Below, one piece after another: positions 4,953 to 11,010 of a stretch of DNA of 13,221 nt. The position numbers and the translations under genes were made by a program. The stretch covers positions 1-13,221 of the forward strand of contig JAHIZQ010000180.1 of NCBI GenBank assembly GCA_018814505.1, written 5' to 3'. The notes beneath the pieces are model-generated. The model was not told the DNA's origin, made no database searches, and saw only the letters and a program-made list of their open reading frames with translations. Position 1 is the first letter of the stretch. Each line of letters starts with the position of its first letter. This DNA comes from Candidatus Omnitrophota bacterium (GTDB lineage Bacteria > Omnitrophota > Gorgyraeia > Tantalellales > Tantalellaceae).

Positions 4953-5810
4953 ATGATTATTTCAGTAGCAAGCGGAAAAGGCGGAACAGGTAAAACCACA
5001 ATAGCGGTTAATTTGGCGCTGTCGATAAATGACGGAGTACAGTTTTTGGATTGTGATGCTGAAGAGCCCAATGCGCACATATTTTTAAAACCTGAAATAA
5101 CAGAAACTGAAAAGGTTTTTATCCCTGTTCCTGTAATAGATGAGGGAAAATGTATTTATTGTGGCAGATGCCGTGAGGTTTGTGCTTACAATGCTATAGC
5201 CGTCATAAAAGGGGCTGAAAGTAAAAAGGGCGGTATATTGGTTTTCTCAAATTTATGTCATGGGTGCGGAAGCTGTTCTTATTTTTGTCCAGAAGGTGCA
5301 ATAAAAGAAGTAAATAAGGAAATCGGAGAAATTGAAATAGGTACTTCTGGAGCTATTCAATTTATACATGGGAGATTGAATATAGGTGAAGCGATGGCGC
5401 CGCCTGTTATAAGACAGATAAAAAAACATGTTAACTCAATGTGTACTGTTATTATTGATGCTCCTCCAGGAACATCATGCCCTGTAGTTGAAACTATAAA
5501 GAGGAGCGATTTTTGCTTGCTTGTTACGGAACCGACACCGTTTGGGTTGAACGATTTAACGTTGGCTGTAGAAGTTTTAAGAAAGCTCAGAGTTCCTTTT
5601 GGTGTAGTGATTAACCGTTCGGATTTGGGCAATAAAAAAACTGACGAGTATTGCGAAAAAGAAAACATTCCGATTCTTATGCGGATACCTTTTAAAAAAG
5701 AAATAGCAGTTGCCTATTCGAAAGGCGAACCTATTGTGAAAATGTTTCCCGAATACCAGAAAGATTTTAAGGAGCTTTTTAATAAGGTTAGAGATGGAAA
5801 ATTTAGTTAA
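4953..5810 (+). CDS. Mrp/MinD-family P-loop NTPase with inserted 2[4Fe-4S] ferredoxin domain (first of a pair)
   Basis: The 285-residue protein has a SIMIBI NTPase core interrupted by a ferredoxin module. The deviant Walker A is GKGGTGKT (8-15), followed by LDCDAEEPN; cysteines lie at 67, 70, 73, 77 and at 102, 105, 108, 112 in two CX2CX2CX3C motifs; the switch/Walker B region is IIDAPPGTSCPV (from Asp169). This architecture is known in MinD-like partners of the ORP complex and related (4Fe-4S)-binding NTPases, thought to move or assemble Fe-S or metal clusters. ATG 4953 gives the standard N-terminus MIISVASGKGG; an in-frame TTG at 4941 would overlap the methyltransferase stop by eight bases. 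No clear Shine-Dalgarno is seen, so coupling to the upstream gene is likely. Confidence 0.9.
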   Translation: MIISVASGKGGTGKTTIAVNLALSINDGVQFLDCDAEEPNAHIFLKPEITETEKVFIPVPVIDEGKCIYCGRCREVCAYNAIAVIKGAESKKGGILVFSNLCHGCGSCSYFCPEGAIKEVNKEIGEIEIGTSGAIQFIHGRLNIGEAMAPPVIRQIKKHVNSMCTVIIDAPPGTSCPVVETIKRSDFCLLVTEPTPFGLNDLTLAVEVLRKLRVPFGVVINRSDLGNKKTDEYCEKENIPILMRIPFKKEIAVAYSKGEPIVKMFPEYQKDFKELFNKVRDGKFS

Positions 5811-6177
5811 AGATTTTTTGAAACAGAAGAAATTTGCGGTCGTGGGTTCATTTAGAAATGAAACCAAATACGCGTATAAAATTTTAAAAACTTTGATAAA
5901 AAAGGGATGCGAGGTTTATCCTGTTAACCCAAGTTGTAGCGATGTGGACGGAGTAAAATGTTATAAAAGCGTAAGCGAGGTTCCTTTTAATGTCGATGTT
6001 GTTAATGTGGTTACCCCGCCTTCGGTTACCGAGACAATAATGAAGGAATGCCGGGAGAAATCTATTAAAAGGGTGTGGCTTCAGCCCGGAGCTGAAAATG
6101 AAGCCGTGATAAAATTTTGTCACGATAATGGTATTAATGTAATTTACGGACTTTGTGTAATGTTGGAAGCTTTGTAG
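5794..6177 (+). CDS. CoA-binding (Rossmann) domain protein
   Basis: The 127-residue product matches the single-domain CoA_binding_2 family (YccU-like). It has KKFAVVGSFRNETKYAYKI at the N-terminus, then EVYPVNPSC, VDVVNVVTPPSVT, KRVWLQPGAENE and a final VIYGLCVMLEAL. These proteins share the nucleotide-binding domain of succinyl-CoA synthetase alpha but lack its catalytic half; their cellular roles are largely unknown. It starts within the last codons of the NTPase gene (17-base overlap), with AAGG upstream, so the two are translationally coupled. The Cys in YGLCVM is the position often seen in this family. Confidence 0.85.
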   Translation: MENLVKDFLKQKKFAVVGSFRNETKYAYKILKTLIKKGCEVYPVNPSCSDVDGVKCYKSVSEVPFNVDVVNVVTPPSVTETIMKECREKSIKRVWLQPGAENEAVIKFCHDNGINVIYGLCVMLEAL

Positions 6178-6186
6178 CGTGGGGAA

Positions 6187-6414
6187 ATGATATATGGCTA
6201 AAAAACGGATGTTTTTATTGTTGGCGGAGCGATGGTTGGGATTGGGCGTAAGGTTGTATCGGGAAATAACGGGTGTATCGATAAGCATCCCGGGAGCCTT
6301 CTCTAAGCAGAGTTGGAGATAATAGCAAATGGCAACACATCCGTATTTAATATTCGCTTCAAGGATACGTTCTGTGGTCTTGGCGGCTCAAAACGAGTCA
6401 TGTAAAATGTAAGA
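6187..6414 (+). pseudogene. Probable broken small gene (frameshift plus internal stop)
   Basis: One frame of this 246-bp gap reads like protein but is interrupted. After TAA (6199-6201) come KTDVFIVGGAMVGIGRKVV and SGNNGCIDKHPGSLL, then TAA (6302-6304), then AELEIIANGNTSVFNIRFKD and TFCGLGGSKRVM, ending at TAA 6402-6404. A second frame supplies a start, ATG 6194, reading Met-Ala-Lys-Lys into a run of six A; one more A would join it to the coding-like frame. The mixture of turns, hydrophobic strands and charged residues looks like real protein, about 70 residues if repaired. I do not recognise the family. Alternatives are chance, sequencing error at the A run, or frameshifting in the A run, but the second stop makes decay the simplest explanation. 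Confidence 0.4.
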
Positions 6415-6423
6415 GAGGTTATA

Positions 6424-7284
6424 GTGAAACAAATCGTTATAATAAGCGGAAAAGGTGGGACAGGAAAGACCGTGATTACGGGAGCGTTTGCGGCGTTGGC
6501 GAAGAATAAAGTTATGGCTGACTGTGATGTGGATGCGGCGGATCTACATCTTTTGCTGGAGCCGTCTATCAGAGAAAGGCATGAGTTCAGAAGCGGAAAA
6601 ACTGCTGTTATTGATAAAAATAAATGTATTAAATGCGTAAAGTGTGTTGATGTTTGCCGTTTCCACGCCATAAGTAAAGATTTTATTGTGGATAGGGTTT
6701 CTTGTGAAGGATGTGCTTTCTGTAGCTTTGTTTGTCCGGTAGGAGCTATCAAGATGGAAGAGAATGTTTCCGGAGAATGGTTTGTTTCCGATACGCGCTT
6801 TGGCCCTATGGTTCATGCTAAACTCGGTATAGCTGAAGAGAATTCTGGTAAACTTGTAAGTCTTGTCAGGGAACAGGCCAAAGAACTAGCGGATAAAAAT
6901 AAAGCTGATTGGGTAATTGTTGATGGCGCGCCCGGCATAGGCTGTCCGGTTATAGCATCTCTTTCAGGTATAGATTGTGCTGTGGTTGTAACTGAGCCGA
7001 CACTTTCAGGTCTTCACGATGCTGATAGGGTTATAAGTGTAGCGAAACATTTTGGAATTTTAGCCAAACTAATTGTAAATAAGTACGATCTTAATTTGGG
7101 TATGACGGAAAAAATTGGACAATATTGCAAAAAGAACAACATATACTTAATCGGAAAAATCCCTTTTGATAAAAATATTGTTGAAGCAATGGTTTTGGGT
7201 AAGACTGTTATGGAACATAAGTCAGGACAGGCGAAAGAAGCAATAGAAAAGGCCTGGCAGGTATTGCAAAAGAAACTTAAATAA
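6424..7284 (+). CDS. Mrp/MinD-family P-loop NTPase with inserted 2[4Fe-4S] ferredoxin domain (second of a pair)
   Basis: The 286-residue product is a paralogue of the NTPase at 4953. It has GKGGTGKT at 9-16, DCDVDAADLH after it, cysteines 68, 71, 74, 78 (CIKCVKCVDVC) and 94, 97, 100, 104 (CEGCAFCSFVC), then VIVDGAPGIGCPV and VVVTEPTLSGLHD. The two proteins share layout but differ at many positions, as expected for partners of a heterodimer. GTG 6424 is preceded by GAGAGG at 6413-6418 with good spacing. It follows the broken-gene gap, so it may depend on read-through from the upstream promoter; I see no strong promoter in the gap. Both nucleotide-binding and cluster ligands are intact, so activity is expected. 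Confidence 0.9.
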   Translation: MKQIVIISGKGGTGKTVITGAFAALAKNKVMADCDVDAADLHLLLEPSIRERHEFRSGKTAVIDKNKCIKCVKCVDVCRFHAISKDFIVDRVSCEGCAFCSFVCPVGAIKMEENVSGEWFVSDTRFGPMVHAKLGIAEENSGKLVSLVREQAKELADKNKADWVIVDGAPGIGCPVIASLSGIDCAVVVTEPTLSGLHDADRVISVAKHFGILAKLIVNKYDLNLGMTEKIGQYCKKNNIYLIGKIPFDKNIVEAMVLGKTVMEHKSGQAKEAIEKAWQVLQKKLK

Positions 7285-7357
7285 TAAACTGACATAGAAA
7301 GAAGTGTATTTGTTTCTGATGATATGATGCCTGGAGGAGCAGTTAAGGAATGGATGC

Positions 7358-8134
7358 ATGAGCGAAAAAACATATAAGTACATTTACGGACCGGTGCCCT
7401 CATGGAGATTGGGTAGTTCTTTGGGGATAGACCCGCTTTCGCTAAACGAAAAAGTTTGCACATTTGATTGTGCATATTGCCAGATAAGGAAGACCAATCT
7501 TTTAACCGATGAGCGAGATGTATTTGTTAGGGTTAGCGACATTGTAAAAGAAATTGACAGTCTGCCGCGCTTAAAAATAGACTATATGACATTTTCCGGA
7601 ACAGGTGAACCTACTTTAGCGAAAAATCTGGGACAAATGATAAAAGCGTTGAAAAAGATCAGGAACGAAAAAATCGCAGTTTTAACAAATTCGTCATTGA
7701 TGTATAGAAAAGATGTTCAAGAAGACTTGTTCGCGGCTGATTTCGTTGTTGCTAAATTAGACGCGGCAACACAGAATGTTTTTGAATTGGTTAATCAACC
7801 GATTCGTACAATAAAAATTGATATTATTATCAAAGCGATAAAAGATTTCAAAAGTTGTTATCATGGAAAATTGGCATTGCAGATTATGTTTGTGGCAGAA
7901 AATAAAAAGAGCGCGAAAGAAATTGCGGAAATTGCTCGTGAGATTAAGCCGGAGGAGGTCCAACTGAATACGCCTCTAAGGCCGTGCAGGGTAAAGCCAG
8001 TAACTAAGGCGGAAATGAATGGTATTAAAGAGGATTTTATCGGGCTCAATGTTGTTTCAGTTTATGATGTGAAAAAAAAGACTGTACGACCCATAAGTTC
8101 AAGCGACACCTTGAAGCGAAGGGGAAAGGTTTGA
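7358..8134 (+). CDS. Radical SAM protein, COG0731 (wyosine-synthase-like) type
   Basis: The 258-residue protein carries the radical SAM signature CTFDCAYCQ (Cys34, 38, 41; CX3CX2C), preceded by YIYGPVPSWRLGSSLGIDPL. It also has the SAM-binding motif TFSGTGEPTLA and the strand AVLTNSSLM. This opening is characteristic of the COG0731 radical SAM proteins, short relatives of TYW1-like tRNA wyosine synthases found widely in anaerobes, often without tRNA function assigned. AAGGAA at 7345-7350 supports ATG 7358. It closes the cofactor operon, 73 bases after the second NTPase, and ends just before a transposon-type repeat. A role in cofactor or tRNA modification is possible; its place beside NifX-fold genes favours cofactor work, but this is inference. 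Confidence 0.88.
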   Translation: MSEKTYKYIYGPVPSWRLGSSLGIDPLSLNEKVCTFDCAYCQIRKTNLLTDERDVFVRVSDIVKEIDSLPRLKIDYMTFSGTGEPTLAKNLGQMIKALKKIRNEKIAVLTNSSLMYRKDVQEDLFAADFVVAKLDAATQNVFELVNQPIRTIKIDIIIKAIKDFKSCYHGKLALQIMFVAENKKSAKEIAEIAREIKPEEVQLNTPLRPCRVKPVTKAEMNGIKEDFIGLNVVSVYDVKKKTVRPISSSDTLKRRGKV

Positions 8135-8135
8135 G

Positions 8136-8163
8136 GGAAAAAGGGGTCACGTTTTGAAAATAA
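8136..8163 (+). repeat. Diverged copy of the Y1-element end repeat
   Basis: AAAAAGGGGTCACGTTTTGA followed by AAATAAGC matches the left repeat at 8521 except in the core, where TCAAGTCTTGA is replaced by TCACGTTTTGA. It starts two bases after the radical SAM stop codon and lies in the same orientation as the 8521 copy, placing the J-domain ORF between the two. Confidence 0.75.
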
Positions 8164-8218
8164 GCATTAAAACATTATATAGAAAAAGAAATAATAGGCG
8201 AGCGGGCGGAAAAATAAA

Positions 8219-8542
8219 ATGGCCGAGTACAGACAAATAGATAAAGCTAGAAAAATATTGAGGCTTGGAGCAAGCGCGACTATTCCAGAGATAAAAAAGG
8301 CTTTCAGGAAGCTTTCTTTGAAGTATCATCCTGATAAGTGTAAAGACAAGGACAAAACGAGGTGCGAGAAAAAGTTTAAACAAATTAATAGTGCAAATGA
8401 AGTGTTAATAAGGTATTGTCTGAACTATAAGTTTTTGTTTACGGAAGAGGAAGATCTTCAACATAGAGAAGAAGAGCAAACGAGGGAATATATGAAGAGG
8501 TTTTACGCCGGATGGTGGGGAGAAAAAGGGGTCAAGTCTTGA
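8219..8542 (+). CDS. Small J-domain (DnaJ-like) protein
   Basis: The 107-residue protein is essentially one J-domain. It contains RKILRLGASATIPEIKKAF, the essential HPD tripeptide at 37-39 (LKYHPDKC), and a fourth-helix region (FKQINSANEVLIRY), followed by an acidic, helical tail ending in YMKRFYAGWW. It lacks the Gly/Phe and zinc domains of full DnaJ. J-domains stimulate Hsp70 ATPase, so it may recruit DnaK to a specific client. The last six residues (EKGVKS) and the TGA stop are encoded by the left inverted repeat of the transposase element, so the native C-terminus may have been replaced. No strong Shine-Dalgarno is visible. It is bracketed by two related repeats, so it may be a passenger of the mobile element. 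Confidence 0.85.
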   Translation: MAEYRQIDKARKILRLGASATIPEIKKAFRKLSLKYHPDKCKDKDKTRCEKKFKQINSANEVLIRYCLNYKFLFTEEEDLQHREEEQTREYMKRFYAGWWGEKGVKS

Positions 8543-8552
8543 AAATAAACTT
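8521..8552 (+). repeat. Left terminal inverted repeat of the Y1 element
   Basis: Perfect 32-bp inverted match to 9546-9577. It encodes the last six residues and the TGA stop (8540-8542) of the J-domain ORF. Confidence 0.9.
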
Positions 8553-8585
8553 TACATAGAGAAGCAAGTTTGTTAAAATTATGGC

Positions 8586-9566
8586 ATGTCAAGACCTTTG
8601 CGAATAGAATATCCTGGAGCCTGGTATCATGTGATGAATCGTGGGCGGAGGCGAGAGAAGATATTCATAAGGAACAAAGATTATCAAGTCTTTCTCGAAA
8701 TTCTAAGCGAAATAACCAAGTTGTACAGGGTTGAAATACATGCCTATGTAATGATGCCAAATCATTACCACCTACTGATACATACCCCTGAAGGTAATTT
8801 ATCGAGATGTATGCGACATCTAAATGGGGTATATACACAAAAATTTAATTATTACCACAAAACAGATGGTAGTTTGTTTAGAGGAAGATATAAGTCTATA
8901 CTTGTTGACAAAGAAGAATATTTACTGGAGCTAGTGCGATATATTCATAGAAATCCTTTAGGAACAAGACTAGAAAAGGAGTTGGGTGAATACGAGTGGT
9001 CCAGTTATAGGGGATATATGTCAGATAAGGAAAGGCAGGAGTGGTTGAAAGTAGAAGAAGTATTGATGAAATTTAGCAAGTATGGGAAAGAAGCGAGAAG
9101 AGATTTGAAAGCCTATCTCAAAGGGGAAACGTCAGATGATATAACAAGAAGATTAGAAAGTGTAAATTGGCCAGCAGTATTGGGAGAAAAATTTTTTAAA
9201 GAAAAGATAAAGAGAATGTGTCAAGGCGTGGAGATAGACATAAAAGAAATCCCCGACTATAAGAAAAAGATAATAAATGATGAAGAAGGTAGGGGGGAAA
9301 TAGAAGCTTTAATAGAAAAGAATCGAGATGAAATCAACAAGAAAAGAAATAAAAGAGATGTAGGCAAAAGGAGAGCAATAATCTATATCTTGAGAAGAGG
9401 GTATATGTTAACTATAAAAGAAATAAGTCGGAGGATAGGAAATATAACCACATCGGCGGTATCGAGGCATTATAAAAACGCAGAAGAAGATATGAGAAAA
9501 AAAGAAGGAGCATATGCGGAAATAGAAAAATTGGCAAAAGATGTTAAGTTTATTTTCAAGACTTGA
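8586..9566 (+). CDS. REP-associated tyrosine (Y1, HUH) transposase with C-terminal DnaA-like helix-turn-helix
   Basis: The 326-residue protein starts with the family signature MSRPLRIEYPGAWYHVMNRG. The HUH metal motif is MPNHYHLLIH (His60, His62) and the catalytic tyrosine is probably Tyr119 in LVRYIHRNP. These residues make single-strand nicks and covalent Tyr-DNA links. After about residue 180 comes a basic linker, then a helix-turn-helix of about 50 residues (RRAIIYILRRGYMLTIKEIS, then RRIGNITTSAVSRHYKNAEE) resembling the DNA-binding domain of DnaA. The total length is about twice that of minimal REP transposases because of this extension. The final residues KFIFKT and the stop lie in the right inverted repeat. 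No Shine-Dalgarno precedes ATG 8586, consistent with low expression. All key residues are present. Confidence 0.92.
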   Translation: MSRPLRIEYPGAWYHVMNRGRRREKIFIRNKDYQVFLEILSEITKLYRVEIHAYVMMPNHYHLLIHTPEGNLSRCMRHLNGVYTQKFNYYHKTDGSLFRGRYKSILVDKEEYLLELVRYIHRNPLGTRLEKELGEYEWSSYRGYMSDKERQEWLKVEEVLMKFSKYGKEARRDLKAYLKGETSDDITRRLESVNWPAVLGEKFFKEKIKRMCQGVEIDIKEIPDYKKKIINDEEGRGEIEALIEKNRDEINKKRNKRDVGKRRAIIYILRRGYMLTIKEISRRIGNITTSAVSRHYKNAEEDMRKKEGAYAEIEKLAKDVKFIFKT

Positions 9567-9577
9567 CCCCTTTTTCT
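9546..9577 (-). repeat. Right terminal inverted repeat of the Y1 element
   Basis: Perfect inverted match to 8521-8552. It encodes the last six residues and the TGA stop (9564-9566) of the transposase. Confidence 0.9.
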
Positions 9578-9611
9578 GACCCCTTTTTCCCCTTTTTCCC
9601 CTTTTTTGGGG
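9567..9611 (-). other. Potential G-quadruplex tract on the complementary strand
   Basis: Four CCCC runs (9567-9570, 9580-9583, 9589-9592, 9598-9601) are separated by T-rich loops of 9, 5 and 5 bases, so the minus strand has four GGGG runs. The block begins in the right inverted repeat and ends two bases before the rnf -35 box. Confidence 0.5.
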
Positions 9612-9612
9612 A

Positions 9613-9640
9613 TTGACAAATGGGGGGCAGTATGTATAAT
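9613..9640 (+). promoter_or_regulatory. Sigma70 promoter of the rnf operon with consensus hexamers
   Basis: TTGACA (9613-9618) and TATAAT (9635-9640) are both exact consensus, separated by 16 bp. AATGGGGGGC occurs twice, at 9619-9628 and 9638-9647, flanking the -10 with 19-bp periodicity. The promoter lies 35 bp beyond the right end of the transposase element. Confidence 0.85.
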
Positions 9641-9681
9641 GGGGGGCGGATTGGGTTTTTGGGGATGTAAAGGGCGAAAAT

Positions 9682-11010
9682 ATGAAAACATTGACGTTTA
9701 AAGGGGGAATACACCCTCCATATATGAAAGATATAAGCATTGGACAGCCGTTACGGAAATTGTGTTTTCCTCAAGTGGCTGTTGTGCCGTTGTCTCAACA
9801 CATAGGCGCTCCAAATAGTGCTATTGTCAAAAAAGGGGATTATGTTGAGGAAGGTCAAATAATAGGCGAAAGCCAAAGCTTTGTAACAAGCCCGGTACAC
9901 TCACCAATTTATGGGAAAATTCTTGATGTCAAAAAAGCGTTTCATCCTGCTTTGGGTCCGATAGAATCTGTTTTTATTGAACGGGACAAAGATAAACCTT
10001 CCAAGCAATATGATAAGAAAAACATAGATGACCTTTCAGTTAGCGACATGATTCAAAAAGTTAAAGCCGCGGGTATCGTTGGAATGGGAGGAGCCGCTTT
10101 TCCGACACATGTAAAACTTAGTATTCCGGAAGGTAAGAAAATAGAAACATTGATTATTAACGGTGCGGAATGTGAGCCGTATCTTACTTGCGACCATACT
10201 CTAATGACGCGTAGGGCAGAAGACATTCTGGAAGGCATAAAAATAGTATCTGCTATTATAAATCCCGCTCAGATTTGTATTGCCATAGAGGATAACAAAA
10301 AATCCGCGTTTTTTAATTTTAAAAAACTAATCAGTCGGGATGAGTTTAAGTTTTCTAAAAAAATAAAAATAGTGTTGCTCAAAACGAAGTATCCGCAAGG
10401 CGGGGAAAAACAGCTTATAAAAGCAATTTCAAAAAAAGAAGTTCCTCCCGGAAAACTGCCACTTGATATTGGTTTTTTAGTTCAAAATGTGGGAACAATA
10501 TGCGCGATATATGAAGCTGTTTGTTTTGATAAGCCGTTGATAGAAAGAATAGTAACGCTTTCCGGAGATTGTTTTGATAAGCCGGGCAATTATACGGTTA
10601 GAGTAGGAACGACAATCGATGATATGTTATCAGTTGGCGGGATAAGCTTAGTAAAGACTCCAAAAAAAATTATTATAGGTGGGCCCATGATGGGGTTTTC
10701 TCAACCTGTTATGTCAGCGCCGGTTCTTAAAAGTACGTCAGGTATTTTATTTCTGTCAAAAGACTTCGCGAAAAGTTATCAGGAAACAGCTTGTATTAAG
10801 TGCGCGAAATGTGTTGATGTGTGCCCGGTTAATTTGGTGCCGACGGAGATAATGAAAAACGTGAAAAAAGAATATTGGGATAAAGTAGAACAATTGTTTG
10901 TTGCTGATTGTATGGAATGTGGGGCGTGTGTGTATTCATGCCCGGCAAGGATTCCGTTGGTGCAGTATATTAAACAAGGAAAAACAGCTGTTTTAAGAAA
11001 GAAAAGTTGA
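9682..11010 (+). CDS. rnfC: Rnf ion-translocating ferredoxin:NAD+ oxidoreductase subunit C
   Basis: RnfC is the peripheral subunit that carries the NADH/FMN site and Fe-S clusters of the Rnf complex, which couples electron flow between reduced ferredoxin and NAD+ to Na+ or H+ transport. The 442-residue protein has the family opening FKGGIHPP, the nucleotide-binding segment GIVGMGGAAFPTHVKL (about 131-146), INGAECEPYLTCDH, and two C-terminal [4Fe-4S] motifs: CIKCAKCVDVCP (Cys371, 374, 377, 381) and CMECGACVYSCP (Cys410, 413, 416, 420). Length fits the short, clostridial/Thermotoga-type RnfC without the long proteobacterial tail. AAAGGGCG lies about ten bases before ATG 9682. It is first in the operon, directly behind the consensus promoter, and its stop overlaps the rnfD start. 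Confidence 0.96.
   Translation: MKTLTFKGGIHPPYMKDISIGQPLRKLCFPQVAVVPLSQHIGAPNSAIVKKGDYVEEGQIIGESQSFVTSPVHSPIYGKILDVKKAFHPALGPIESVFIERDKDKPSKQYDKKNIDDLSVSDMIQKVKAAGIVGMGGAAFPTHVKLSIPEGKKIETLIINGAECEPYLTCDHTLMTRRAEDILEGIKIVSAIINPAQICIAIEDNKKSAFFNFKKLISRDEFKFSKKIKIVLLKTKYPQGGEKQLIKAISKKEVPPGKLPLDIGFLVQNVGTICAIYEAVCFDKPLIERIVTLSGDCFDKPGNYTVRVGTTIDDMLSVGGISLVKTPKKIIIGGPMMGFSQPVMSAPVLKSTSGILFLSKDFAKSYQETACIKCAKCVDVCPVNLVPTEIMKNVKKEYWDKVEQLFVADCMECGACVYSCPARIPLVQYIKQGKTAVLRKKS

Larger units (their letters stand above)
8521..9577 (+). mobile_element. Y1 (REP-associated tyrosine) transposase element with perfect 32-bp terminal inverted repeats
   Basis: The 32 bases at 8521-8552 are the exact inverted complement of 9546-9577 and enclose one transposase gene. 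The ends carry the sequence GGGGTCAAGTCTTGAAAATA, whose core TCAAGTCTTGA is itself a palindrome able to form a hairpin, as expected for substrates of HUH single-strand transposases. A decayed relative lies at 1759-2033 and a diverged end repeat at 8136-8163. Intact repeats and an intact gene indicate recent arrival. No target-site duplication is evident, which fits the HUH mechanism. Confidence 0.8.

Noticed and set aside
6199..6304. Recoded stops (selenocysteine or pyrrolysine) in the broken gene
   Set aside because: Both stops are TAA, whereas known recoding uses TGA or TAG; decay is simpler.
6303..6752. 149-codon minus-strand ORF
   Set aside because: Most of it is the antisense shadow of the second NTPase; cysteine motifs and Walker A on the + strand are decisive.
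7014..7475. 153-codon minus-strand ORF
   Set aside because: It spans the antisense of the NTPase end and the radical SAM start, with no ribosome site or recognisable domain.
9598..9611. CCCC-T6-GGGG as a terminator for the transposase
   Set aside because: The stem is only four pairs and no T tract follows; the -35 box begins immediately.
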